Origin: Saprospiraceae bacterium UBA3362
GTDB taxonomy: Bacteria; Bacteroidota; Bacteroidia; Chitinophagales; Saprospiraceae
Assembly (NCBI GenBank): GCA_002360455.1
Contig: DEQQ01000096.1
Location: 75,048-139,047 of the forward strand
Reading direction: 5' to 3'
Length of the DNA: 64,000 nucleotides
A model generated the notes under the pieces. The model saw nothing but the letters and a program-made list of their open reading frames with translations. It was not told the DNA's origin and did no database searches. Below, piece by piece: positions 55,589-64,000 of this stretch (positions within the stretch are counted from its first letter, which is position 1; each line of letters starts with the position of its first letter). Position numbers and translations under genes: made by a program.

Positions 55589-58405
55589 TTATCTTGTAAG
55601 ATACATATATCTTTTACTGTCCAAATTTCTAAAATAAGGATCGTAAAGATCTTTAATGAAATGAATTGCTTCTCCGGTAGATTTCATTTCAGGCCCTAAA
55701 CTAATGTCAACTCCTGGAAATTTATTGAATGAGAACACAGGAACTTTGATCGCATAACCTTCCATTGAATTGATCATCTCAAAGTCAGAAATTTTATGAG
55801 TTCCAAGCATCAATTTGGTAGCGATTTTTAGATACGGAACACCATAGGCTTTGGCAATAAAAGGAGTTGTTCTGGAGGCTCGAGGATTGGCTTCAATGAC
55901 ATACACTTGCTTGTCCTTGATAGCAAACTGGATGTTGATAAGCCCTTTGATTTTTAGGCGAAGCGCTATGCGCTTGGCATACTCTATCATGACCTCCACT
56001 GACTCTTGGGATAAGCTGTAGGGAGGCAGAACTGCAGAACTGTCTCCTGAGTGAATTCCAGCAGGTTCTATATGCTCCATGATGCCCATGATGTGAACAT
56101 TTTCTCCATCACACAAGGCATCTATTTCTGCTTCTTTAGCTCGTTCCAAAAACTGATCAATCAGGACTTTATTGTCAGGCATATGTTTGAAAATGGACAA
56201 TACATGTCTCTCCAATTCTTCGTCATTGATCACAATTCTCATTCGTTGACCTCCCAATACATAAGATGGTCTGACCAAAACAGGATAGGAGATGCTTCTT
56301 GCAACATCTAAGGCTGAGTCAGCATCTGTGGCAACACCGTATTTTGGGTAAGGAATATCCATTTCTTTAAGTAAATCTGAAAATCTTCCTCTATCTTCTG
56401 CTATATCCATATTAGGATAATCCGTTCCTATGATCGGAATGCCTTTAGCGTGGATTTTTTCTGCAAGCTTTAGAGCCGTTTGGCCTCCCAATTGCACAAT
56501 GATACCGTTCGGTTTTTCGTGGTCTATGATGTCTTCAATATGCTCCCAATAAATGGGCTCAAAATATAATTTATCTGCAATATCAAAATCTGTACTTACT
56601 GTCTCCGGATTGCAATTGACCATTATAGCCTGTATTCCTTCTTCTCTAATGGCCAGAACACCATGAACACAACAATAATCAAATTCAATTCCTTGACCAA
56701 TTCTGTTCGGCCCCGAGCCAAGGACAATAATTTTCTTTTGAGCAAGGGATTCACTTTCATTTTCTCCATCATAACTGGAGTAATAATATGGAGTTTTGGC
56801 CTCAAATTCAGCAGCACAGGTATCTACAAGCTTATAACTTCTTTTAATACCCAATCCGGCTCTGTATTTTTTAACATCTTTTTCTTCGATTCTCAGCAGC
56901 CATGCGATCTGTGCATCCGAGTACCCATTTTGTTTGAGCTCTACAAAAAATTCTTTTCCTATATCTTCCGGGACATTGAGTTTTTGAACCTGCTCCTCCA
57001 TTTGGACCAGTTTTTTGATCTCTTTGATAAACCAAGGATCTATTCCGGTAAGTTTTTGAACAGTTTTTTCAGGAACTCCCAGTCTTATAGCATCTTTCAA
57101 TCTAAAAATTCTGTCATCACTGGTTTTTTCTAACCTCTCCAAGATATCCTGGGTGTTGAGCCATTCTTTTTTATCAGCGCCCAAACCATGTCTGTCATTT
57201 TCCAAAGATTGACAAGCTTTTTGAAGAGCTTCGGTGAATGATCGACCAATAGCCATGACCTCGCCAACAGATTTCATTTGTAAGCCTAGTCTTGTGTCTG
57301 CACCGTGAAATTTTTCAAAATTCCATCGAGGCATTTTTACAATAACATAATCCAAAGTCGGCTCAAAAAGAGCTGAAGTATCTTGTGTTATTTGATTTTT
57401 GAGCTCATCCAGAGTATATCCTAAAGCTAATTTTGCTGCAATTTTTGCAATTGGATACCCTGTGGCCTTACTGGCCAAAGCGGAAGATCTTGAAACTCTT
57501 GGATTAATTTCTACAGCTATAATATCTTCATTTTCAGGATTCAAAGCAAACTGAACATTGCATCCTCCTGCAAAATTCCCCATGCTGCGCATCATTTTCA
57601 TAGCCTGATTTCTCATCCTTTGAAAAGCAGTATCAGAAAGAGTCATTGCCGGAGCCACCGTGATGCTGTCTCCTGTATGAATTCCCATTGGATCCAGGTT
57701 TTCTACGGTACAGATAATCACAACATTATCGTTTTTATCTCTTAATAATTCCAGCTCATACTCCTTCCAACCTAAAACCGCTTTTTCGACAAGGACTTCG
57801 TGTGTAGGACTTGCATCTAGACCCCTTCTTAAGGCTTCATCAAATTGATCACTCTTCATCACAAAGCTTCCGCCGGTGCCACCTAAAGTAAAAGAAGGCC
57901 TAATTACCAATGGAAACCCAATTTCTTGTGCAGCCTCTTTGCCCTCCAAAAAAGAGTTGGCAACCTTGCTTTGGGCAACCGAGACGCCTATTTGAACCAT
58001 GAGTTTTCGGAATAATTCTCGATCTTCGGCAGTATTAATTGCTGCAATATCCACCCCAATCATTTTGACACCATACTTATTCCAAATGTTCTGTTTATCA
58101 GCCTCCATGGCAAGATTAAGAGCAGTTTGGCCTCCCATTGTGGGAAGAACAGCATCAATCTTCCTTTCTTCGAGAATTTTAATAATGGACTCTACCGTTA
58201 AAGGGAGTAAATAAATATGATCCGCAGTAATGGGATCAGTCATGATTGTGGCAGGATTAGAATTAATCAAACTGACCTCAATCCCCTCCTCGCGAAGAGA
58301 ACGCGATGCCTGTGTTCCTGAATAATCAAATTCACAAGCTTGTCCAATAATAATAGGGCCGGAGCCAATAATAAGGACTGAGCGAATAGAATTGTCTTTG
58401 GGCAT
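55589..58405 (-). CDS. carB: Carbamoyl-phosphate synthase large chain
   Basis: A 938-residue enzyme that makes carbamoyl phosphate for arginine and pyrimidines. There are two ATP-grasp halves: the first starts SVLIIGSGPIIIGQACEFDY (about 8-27), the second has VLGSGPNRIGQGIEFDYCCV (about 556-575), each with the ATP-grasp metal sites (LVRPSYVLGGQRM, RVSRSSALASKATGYP, RASRTTPFIAKAYGVP). The oligomerisation domain lies between. E. coli CarB is about 1073 residues; this one stops right after the second synthetase domain (LGPEMKSTGE) and lacks the C-terminal MGS allosteric domain. The ATG start follows a good -7 box. Confidence 0.96.
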   Translation of the reverse strand: MPKDNSIRSVLIIGSGPIIIGQACEFDYSGTQASRSLREEGIEVSLINSNPATIMTDPITADHIYLLPLTVESIIKILEERKIDAVLPTMGGQTALNLAMEADKQNIWNKYGVKMIGVDIAAINTAEDRELFRKLMVQIGVSVAQSKVANSFLEGKEAAQEIGFPLVIRPSFTLGGTGGSFVMKSDQFDEALRRGLDASPTHEVLVEKAVLGWKEYELELLRDKNDNVVIICTVENLDPMGIHTGDSITVAPAMTLSDTAFQRMRNQAMKMMRSMGNFAGGCNVQFALNPENEDIIAVEINPRVSRSSALASKATGYPIAKIAAKLALGYTLDELKNQITQDTSALFEPTLDYVIVKMPRWNFEKFHGADTRLGLQMKSVGEVMAIGRSFTEALQKACQSLENDRHGLGADKKEWLNTQDILERLEKTSDDRIFRLKDAIRLGVPEKTVQKLTGIDPWFIKEIKKLVQMEEQVQKLNVPEDIGKEFFVELKQNGYSDAQIAWLLRIEEKDVKKYRAGLGIKRSYKLVDTCAAEFEAKTPYYYSSYDGENESESLAQKKIIVLGSGPNRIGQGIEFDYCCVHGVLAIREEGIQAIMVNCNPETVSTDFDIADKLYFEPIYWEHIEDIIDHEKPNGIIVQLGGQTALKLAEKIHAKGIPIIGTDYPNMDIAEDRGRFSDLLKEMDIPYPKYGVATDADSALDVARSISYPVLVRPSYVLGGQRMRIVINDEELERHVLSIFKHMPDNKVLIDQFLERAKEAEIDALCDGENVHIMGIMEHIEPAGIHSGDSSAVLPPYSLSQESVEVMIEYAKRIALRLKIKGLINIQFAIKDKQVYVIEANPRASRTTPFIAKAYGVPYLKIATKLMLGTHKISDFEMINSMEGYAIKVPVFSFNKFPGVDISLGPEMKSTGEAIHFIKDLYDPYFRNLDSKRYMYLTR

Positions 58406-58419
58406 GAAAAATGAGTTTG

Positions 58420-58427
58420 CAAAGATA
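58420..58427 (-). promoter_or_regulatory. -7 box (TATCTTTG) of carB
   Basis: An exact TAnnTTTG match on the minus strand, 14 bases before the ATG. A TTTG about 22 bases upstream may be the -33 element. Confidence 0.5.
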
Positions 58428-58638
58428 TAAGCATAGATTGGATTGTGAACAAATTTTGACTAAACAATTTATCAATAGAATTTATTCATCATTCAAACTA
58501 ATCCCAAGTGTGGATACTGAAACACAATAAAACTTGGCTTTAAATACAAGCTAAAACTTGGCTGTGGCTATCGAAAAAAGCAGCAAATCCTTTTCTGTTT
58601 TGATGAAAATAAATCAGGAGTAGCAATATGAGAAATTT

Positions 58639-58992
58639 CTAATTTCTTTGAGCCAAATGGGATACCATCACAGATTTAAGAGGGCCGCCAATATTAACTT
58701 GCTTTGTTATTGAAATATTCACCGATTGAATAACAGAAAATGTTTTGAAAAGATTTTCTTGTATTAATACACACAATTCTTCCAAAGTCTCTTTAGCTTG
58801 ATCCATTACTGTTTTTATGGCTTCATATAATAATGTATAATCCAAATATTCTGCATCAGAATAGATATAGCTCAAGTCTACATTCACAATAAATTCTTGA
58901 TTAGTCCATTTTTTTTCAGTGGGATAAACTCCATGTTTCCCAAAAAAACGCATATCTTGCATTATTATTCTAAAAACCTTTTGATTTTGCAT
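58639..58992 (-). CDS. folB: Dihydroneopterin aldolase FolB
   Basis: A 117-residue T-fold enzyme of folate synthesis that cleaves dihydroneopterin to hydroxymethyl-dihydropterin and glycolaldehyde. FFGKHGVYPTEKKWTNQEFIV is the family opening (with the conserved His and Glu), LDYTLLYEAIKTVM is the middle helix, and LEELCVLIQENLFKTFSVIQ precedes the last strands. A TATCTTTA box (59013-59020, minus strand) lies 20 bases upstream of the ATG. No other folate gene is adjacent. Confidence 0.94.
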   Translation of the reverse strand: MQNQKVFRIIMQDMRFFGKHGVYPTEKKWTNQEFIVNVDLSYIYSDAEYLDYTLLYEAIKTVMDQAKETLEELCVLIQENLFKTFSVIQSVNISITKQVNIGGPLKSVMVSHLAQRN

Positions 58993-59012
58993 ATTGTTTC
59001 AGCAAATTTCTG

Positions 59013-59020
59013 TAAAGATA
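59013..59020 (-). promoter_or_regulatory. -7 box (TATCTTTA) of folB
   Basis: Near-consensus box 20 bases before the ATG on the minus strand. Confidence 0.4.
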
Positions 59021-59818
59021 ACTGAGTTTACCAGAATAAAGTATAGCTTTCAATCCTAGCTTTCCAACACTTTAAAATGAATTGTTTTGCAAGAAAGCAA
59101 AAGACTAAATTTTTGGATTTGAAAAAAGTTTATTCTTTGAAAATTTAATAAGCTTTCTTAGTTTCATGGGCAATTGAATGTAACTTGGATTTCTTTAGCT
59201 CACAATGCAATTCATGAAGAGCAAATTCTTGAGAAGATCATTTTAAATAAGAAATATTCATTTCACTCTAACGAAAACTTATGGGTTGAAAAATTTGAAT
59301 TGAGCAATTTGTTGATCTGAATAAATACAAAATTTCTCTTGATTTCTTCATCCAAAAAATTTGGAAAAAGGCTAGCATTAGAGACGCACATTAGATTATG
59401 ACATTTGAGTAAATTAGAATGAAGCATTTTTCCGAAAATATCAAAAGAAGATAGACATTGTTTTTTCTCTTGGCATTGAAATTTTGCGCTGGCGACACAT
59501 AATCAAATAAAAATATATAATTTGATCAATATTAAATATTAACATATAATATTTTATTGAATTAGTAACTTGCTTTCTTAATAGGTACAAATTTTATTAA
59601 CTCAAGAATATTTCTTTATATTTACACCCATTCTCCAATTTGATGATCGTTTTCAACATTTTTATGATGATATTTATTTCTAAGAAAATCAGCCAATTTA
59701 GTGAACGCAATATCACTCAATTCATTAACCAAAGGTTTGAGATCCTATTGGACTCGTTTTTCTTGCGAGTGAATAAACAAGTTGAATTGTATAGTATTAC
59801 CAATAATGTAAAAGTTAT
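59021..59818. other. Gene-poor region upstream of the giant adhesin gene
   Basis: About 0.8 kb without a clear gene. A possible frameshifted remnant lies at 59162-59394 and a doubtful small frame at 59643-59822 overlaps the adhesin start. The right part is very AT-rich (59500-59640) and has TATATTTA at 59616-59623, a possible -7 box. The long leader may hold regulatory sequence, but none was identified. Confidence 0.45.
59162..59394 (+). pseudogene. Possible frameshifted gene remnant
   Basis: A 52-codon open stretch (VTWISLAHNAIHEEQILEKI, then SNENLWVEKFELSN) ends at TGA (59318-59320). In the next frame the reading continues as DLNKYKISLDFF and IQKIWKKASIRDAH to a TAG. One base of frameshift near 59310 would join the two. 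No start codon is obvious. The local composition is AT-rich, so chance is possible. Confidence 0.25.
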
Positions 59819-62800
59819 ATGAGACAATCCACTTTATTACTGTTTGCATGTTTTATTCCTTTTTTGGCATTAGCACAAAGTATCAAAAAAGGAAATCCTC
59901 TTCGTCCAAATGGCTGTAATTTGGTGGTCAGTGCCGGACCAGATATAGTAATCTGTGAGGGAGAAGGAAAGCCTCTCATGGGAGACATCAATGGATCCAA
60001 TTATACTTTTGAGTGGACGCCGGCCGATGGGTTGAGTGATCCAAGTATTTTGAACCCCATAGCCAATCCCTCTATGGATATGAAATATACACTCACCGCA
60101 ATGGCTACTTCTGATAACCTGATTGTGAATGGAGATTTTGAATCCGGAGGAATATCACCCTCAACAACGACTTATAATTATGTTCCTACAGCCAATGATG
60201 TTGCAACCAATTCAAACAACTCTTATACTATCATCGATTATCCTTCTATTGCCTCTCAGTTTGGCTGTGAAACGCGTGGACAAAACTCAATGGTAATTCA
60301 TGGCAGCACAGGAACGAATGCATGGTGTCAAACTATAAATGTTTCTCCCAACAGAGAATATAAGCTGAGTTTTTGGATTATGAGTGTTCTTAATTTTTTC
60401 TTTACTCCGGTTTTGGAGATGAGAATAAATGGTACAGTCATAGGATCCATTCCTTCTCCGGGTGGAATTTGCGGATGGGAAGAATTTACCGGAACCTGGA
60501 ACTCCGGAGCGGCTACCATGGCTACAATTTGCATCAAAAATACCGTTTCGGGAGGGCTTGGTAATATATGTGCTTTGGATGATATTTCGATGAAGGAATG
60601 TTGTGTAGAAAAGGATGAAGTGATGGTCACTGTTTATAAATTGAATGCCACTATCAAAGATCCAATTGAAATTGGATGTAATAATAAACCAATTACTTTG
60701 GATGCTACAGGGACTTCTACAGGCCCGGGAATAACTTATTCTTGGAGTACATCCAATGGAAATATTGTGTCCGGAGCAAACACACTTAAGCCCACAGTAG
60801 ATCAACCCGGAACCTATAAATTGCTCGTTACAGGACAACATGGATGTACCAAAGAAGTTGAGATAGAAGTCAAAGGAAATGTAACACCACCTGTTCTCAC
60901 ATTGAGTAAAAAAGATCTTGAATGTGGTAAGAATTATGGGATTATTTCTGTCAAGTCTAATATTCAAAATGTAAACGTAGAATGGTCCGGCCCTAATGGA
61001 TATTTTTCAAATTACAATACCGATACAGTAAGAGAAGAAGGAGAGTATGAAGTGACAGTGACCGATGATTATGGTTGTATTACAAAAGCTAAAATTCAAG
61101 TCAATGACCTTCGCGCAGAACTGGGTTTAAAAATTACAGGAGACACTATCAAGTGCAATCAGGATAGTGCTTTACTCAAAGCTACTCATGTATTGCGTAA
61201 GGCAGATGTTAGTTGGTATTATAAAGGCATCAAATCCTCTGATACAACATCAATAGTGGCAAAAGATACAGGCTGGTATGTAGCCACTGTAAAAGACAGT
61301 GCCGGATGTACAGGAATTGATTCTTTTTATGTTCTTAACTTAAAAACAGGATTGCCCATCCAGCTCAAAGTGGATACCATCAATTGTATAATGCTGAATG
61401 TGAGGATCAGAATGACCGGAGATACTGTAGGGATAATTACTTGGACAGGACCCAATAATTTTTCAAGCTCAATCTCCCAGCCTATTGTAAATACATCGGG
61501 CTGGTATTATCTTACAATTGAGAATCCCAACGGGTGTACAGGAAAAGACTCCATTTTTGTAGCTCAGGCAAGTGACGTACCGGATGTATTTGTGAGTAAC
61601 AATGATACTTTAAACTGTATAAAAAAACAAATTCAGATCAATGGAGGAACAAACACTCCCGGAGCCAATATTCAATGGCAAGGGCCAACAGGTCTCTTAG
61701 GTTCCAATAATAGGATTACGGTTTCTGATACAGGACTTTATACTTTAATCGTAACAGGACCGAATTTTTGTTTGGCCTCAAAATCGGTATATATCATTCG
61801 AGACACAACCGTTCCGGTAGCATCAGTACTGACAGATACCATCAATTGCATTAAGCAATCCGTTAACATTGGTTTTAGTACCAATAGTTCGTTAAATAAA
61901 ATAGAATGGACAGGACCGAATAATTTTATGAGTAATTCTACAAATCCTACAGTCACCGAGTCAGGAATATACCAACTAAGATTAATTGGGGTCAATGGCT
62001 GTATCAATAATTATCAGGTGAATGTTCCGATAGATACTGTTTCTCCAACCACAGATTTTGTTTTTGATACTCTCGATTGTTTACAAGCTACAGAAATAAT
62101 TCGATTGATTAACGATAAAAATGCTTATCAATATTCTTGGTCCGGCCCTAACAATTTTTCAAGCAATCAAAAAGAGCCAAGCATATCAATGGGAGGAATT
62201 TATAGGCTGGAGATGGAAGGAAAAAATGGCTGCAAAACAAGCTACAATCTTACTGTAATAGAAGATAAATCAGTTGATCAACCTGTATTATCCGCAGATA
62301 CAATAAGTTGCAAATCTCAAGCATTTGTAAATGTAAATTCACTCAGACCGGGCTCCACAATAAGTTGGGCAGGACCGAATAATTTTAATTCTACATTGAC
62401 CAAGGCATCTGTCTCTGCTCAGGGTTGGTATTATGTGACAGTTACTTCTGCAAATGGATGCAAGATCACAGATTCCATTTATGTTCAACAGAAAGATCAA
62501 CTCCCTGACATCTATGCGCAGGATGATACTCTTACTTGTTCCAATACATTGGTTACTCTTCGAGCCGGTTCGAATACTCCAAATGTAAGTTTTCAATGGA
62601 CCGGCCCCAACGGATTCACATCCAAAGATCAAAATCCAACGGTAAAGGATTCCGGAATATATGTATTAACGGTTACTGATCTCAATGGATGCACTGCAGT
62701 AAGACAAATTGTTATAACAAAGAATGGGACCTTCCCTAATTTTAGTTTAGTTCAAAAAGATTCTTTCATCACTTGCAAAAATAATGGATTACAACTTAGG

Positions 62801-64000
62801 GCTTCAGATCTCAAAGACGCAAATCTATTTTTTTGGAAGGATTTGACCGGAAAGACTGTCTATGACAGTATCATTTTAATTAACATGGAAGGCTGGTATT
62901 TTTTTGAAGCTAGCAATATTTACGGCTGTGTTAGAAAAGATTCCTTTTATGTAAAAGATTTAAGATCGGTGATATCAGCACAGTTAATTTCAGATACGTT
63001 AAACTGCCTTAGAACAGTGGTAAGTCCACAGGTTCAAACCAATGAACCCAATTTGAATTATCAATGGATAGGACCCAACGGTTTTAAAAGTAATCTGATG
63101 AATCCAACTATAGATCAAGGCGGGAGCTATACTTTGATTTTGACAAATCAAGCAGATTGTCAATTGACGATTGTATTTGATATCATCCAAGATACTCTGC
63201 ATCCTTCAATTCAAATCTCAGGCAATGATATTACATGCCAGTCAGCAGATGCCAATGTAAAAGTGACAGGATCAAAATCAAATCTCAATTATGCATGGAC
63301 AGGACCCAATGGATTTTTATCAAACTCCGATCAATTTACAACAAAAGTAATTGGCAATTATTTGTGTACTTCCACAGATCCAATTAACGGATGTAGTGTG
63401 ACCAAAACTATTACCATTACTCAGGATACAAATAACATAAAAAATGCATTGATCTCACTGAATGATACCAAGTGCGGATCTTTGGATGGAAAAATCTGTA
63501 TTTGCGATATTGAAGGAGGAGCAGATCCACTATTATTTTCTATTGATGGTGGTAAAACTTTTGGACCAAGCTCAACGTATGATAATTTGCCGGCAGGTAA
63601 GTATGAAATTATTATTCAAGATGCTAATGGATGTGAGTATAAAGACCAAATTGAAATTAAAGATATTCCTGGAATTCAAATTAACATTGAAAACAAAATT
63701 GAATTGCTCCAAGGACAAACTAAGCAATTGTTCCTTCAACTCAACCAAGACAGTTCAGCGATTAAAACTATCCGGTGGACTCCTGCAGACCAACTGTCTT
63801 GTGATGATTGTCTCAACCCGGTAATTACCGGGAATACTGATGAGTCCATTACCGTTACAGTTATAGATACGAATGGATGTATTGCCAGCGCAACATTGAA
63901 ATTGCTTGTTTCAAAATATGGCGATGTCTATTTTCCTAATGTTTTTTCGCCCAATGGAGATGGTATAAATGATTATTTTTATCCCAAAGGAGGAAGTGAT
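59819..64000 (+). CDS. Giant repeat adhesin-like protein with type B T9SS domain (partial, 3' end outside window)
   Basis: The first 1394 codons, unbroken to the window end. After a signal peptide (MRQSTLLLFACFIPFLALAQ) come a PKD-like part (AGPDIVICEGEGKPLMG, TPADGLSDPSILNPIANP) and a carbohydrate-binding-like region (NLIVNGDFESGG, CAxDDIS). About twelve tandem modules of about 77 residues follow, centred near residues 309, 389, 466, 541, 620, 697, 775, 850, 927, 1005, 1082 and 1160, most with a W-x-G-P-N-x-F core, a G-x-Y-x-L/V strand and a closing GC. A SprB-type repeat (GGADPLLFSIDGGKTF, DANGCEY) and another PKD-like part precede FPNVFSPNGDGINDYF, the opening of the type B sorting domain (gliding-motility C-terminal domain). 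It is exported through T9SS and probably attached to the surface. The ATG is 3 bases upstream of the end of a doubtful small frame. Confidence 0.9.
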   Translation, partial: MRQSTLLLFACFIPFLALAQSIKKGNPLRPNGCNLVVSAGPDIVICEGEGKPLMGDINGSNYTFEWTPADGLSDPSILNPIANPSMDMKYTLTAMATSDNLIVNGDFESGGISPSTTTYNYVPTANDVATNSNNSYTIIDYPSIASQFGCETRGQNSMVIHGSTGTNAWCQTINVSPNREYKLSFWIMSVLNFFFTPVLEMRINGTVIGSIPSPGGICGWEEFTGTWNSGAATMATICIKNTVSGGLGNICALDDISMKECCVEKDEVMVTVYKLNATIKDPIEIGCNNKPITLDATGTSTGPGITYSWSTSNGNIVSGANTLKPTVDQPGTYKLLVTGQHGCTKEVEIEVKGNVTPPVLTLSKKDLECGKNYGIISVKSNIQNVNVEWSGPNGYFSNYNTDTVREEGEYEVTVTDDYGCITKAKIQVNDLRAELGLKITGDTIKCNQDSALLKATHVLRKADVSWYYKGIKSSDTTSIVAKDTGWYVATVKDSAGCTGIDSFYVLNLKTGLPIQLKVDTINCIMLNVRIRMTGDTVGIITWTGPNNFSSSISQPIVNTSGWYYLTIENPNGCTGKDSIFVAQASDVPDVFVSNNDTLNCIKKQIQINGGTNTPGANIQWQGPTGLLGSNNRITVSDTGLYTLIVTGPNFCLASKSVYIIRDTTVPVASVLTDTINCIKQSVNIGFSTNSSLNKIEWTGPNNFMSNSTNPTVTESGIYQLRLIGVNGCINNYQVNVPIDTVSPTTDFVFDTLDCLQATEIIRLINDKNAYQYSWSGPNNFSSNQKEPSISMGGIYRLEMEGKNGCKTSYNLTVIEDKSVDQPVLSADTISCKSQAFVNVNSLRPGSTISWAGPNNFNSTLTKASVSAQGWYYVTVTSANGCKITDSIYVQQKDQLPDIYAQDDTLTCSNTLVTLRAGSNTPNVSFQWTGPNGFTSKDQNPTVKDSGIYVLTVTDLNGCTAVRQIVITKNGTFPNFSLVQKDSFITCKNNGLQLRASDLKDANLFFWKDLTGKTVYDSIILINMEGWYFFEASNIYGCVRKDSFYVKDLRSVISAQLISDTLNCLRTVVSPQVQTNEPNLNYQWIGPNGFKSNLMNPTIDQGGSYTLILTNQADCQLTIVFDIIQDTLHPSIQISGNDITCQSADANVKVTGSKSNLNYAWTGPNGFLSNSDQFTTKVIGNYLCTSTDPINGCSVTKTITITQDTNNIKNALISLNDTKCGSLDGKICICDIEGGADPLLFSIDGGKTFGPSSTYDNLPAGKYEIIIQDANGCEYKDQIEIKDIPGIQINIENKIELLQGQTKQLFLQLNQDSSAIKTIRWTPADQLSCDDCLNPVITGNTDESITVTVIDTNGCIASATLKLLVSKYGDVYFPNVFSPNGDGINDYFYPKGGSD

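Noticed and set aside
56663..57133. 156-codon plus-strand frame
   Set aside because: Antisense to carB, which is fully conserved on the other strand.
60287..60967. 226-codon minus-strand frame
   Set aside because: Antisense to the adhesin gene, rich in Cys and Ser, with no protein-like features.
1..64000. CRISPR arrays, toxin-antitoxin pairs, phage or integrase genes, insertion sequences, rRNA
   Set aside because: Looked for and not found. Repeats seen are short intergenic hairpins or protein-internal repeats, with no regular spacer structure or transposase.

Overview
The window comes from an AT-rich member of the Bacteroidota, most likely of the Saprospiria lineage; the lineage is inferred and was not checked by any search. 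The evidence is: several secreted proteins end in type IX secretion (T9SS) sorting domains; promoter-like boxes fit the Bacteroidota TAnnTTTG -7 consensus; there are a SusC-like TonB receptor, DUF2480 and DUF4286 proteins and a bacterial geranylgeranylglyceryl phosphate synthase; and CarB lacks the C-terminal MGS domain, as is common in this phylum. There is one tRNA (Cys). No rRNA, CRISPR array, insertion sequence or prophage was seen.

Layout. 1-7.4 kb: a family 2 glycosyltransferase, a stomatin/SPFH protein, a secreted GH30 glycosidase, a YdeI-like protein, a decayed bacterial-PH-domain gene (found here as a pseudogene), DUF4286 and a TPR protein. 7.6-14.2 kb: tRNA-Cys, glutaryl-CoA dehydrogenase flanked by two inverted copies of a short repeat, then DUF2480/scpB, rsmA and pheT. 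14.3-24.7 kb: a LolA-like exported protein, an LVIVD-type secreted protein, an AlkA-like DNA glycosylase coupled to an unknown gene, pyrD, dnaX (with an A10 run at the end of domain III), a lipoprotein and a dsbD with a doubled N-terminal domain. 25.1-31.9 kb: a 1779-residue SdrD-B-like surface protein and a secreted esterase.

31.9-40.4 kb is an accessory surface-glycan region. A FemAB/GNAT-like protein and an alpha/alpha-barrel protein are transcribed leftwards. A flippase, an asparagine-synthase-like protein lacking the usual glutaminase cysteine, two glycosyltransferases and a metzincin lipoprotein are transcribed rightwards, tightly packed or overlapping. The divergent intergenic region carries a perfect 15-bp inverted repeat. 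40.4-58.4 kb holds a WG-repeat protein, rbfA, a MurG-like glycosyltransferase, a TonB receptor, an acid-phosphatase-like HAD protein, an M16 protease, a GNAT enzyme, GGGP synthase/rsgA, an HMA protein, a WecA-like transferase/crcB and carB. 58.6-64.0 kb has folB, a gene-poor 0.8-kb stretch, and the first 1394 codons of a giant modular adhesin with about twelve 77-residue repeats and the start of a type B T9SS domain, cut by the window end.

Most of the window is housekeeping genes mixed with exported proteins. I found no clear new defence or mobile system. The most interesting signals are the dnaX A10 run, where a slip in either direction ends the protein within a few codons as a gamma-sized product; a four-cysteine module alternating with SdrD-B domains; the glycan cluster with its degenerate amidotransferase; the pseudogene at 4.7-5.2 kb; and the paired repeats around the glutaryl-CoA dehydrogenase gene. 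Function calls rest on reading the translated sequences and motifs by eye.
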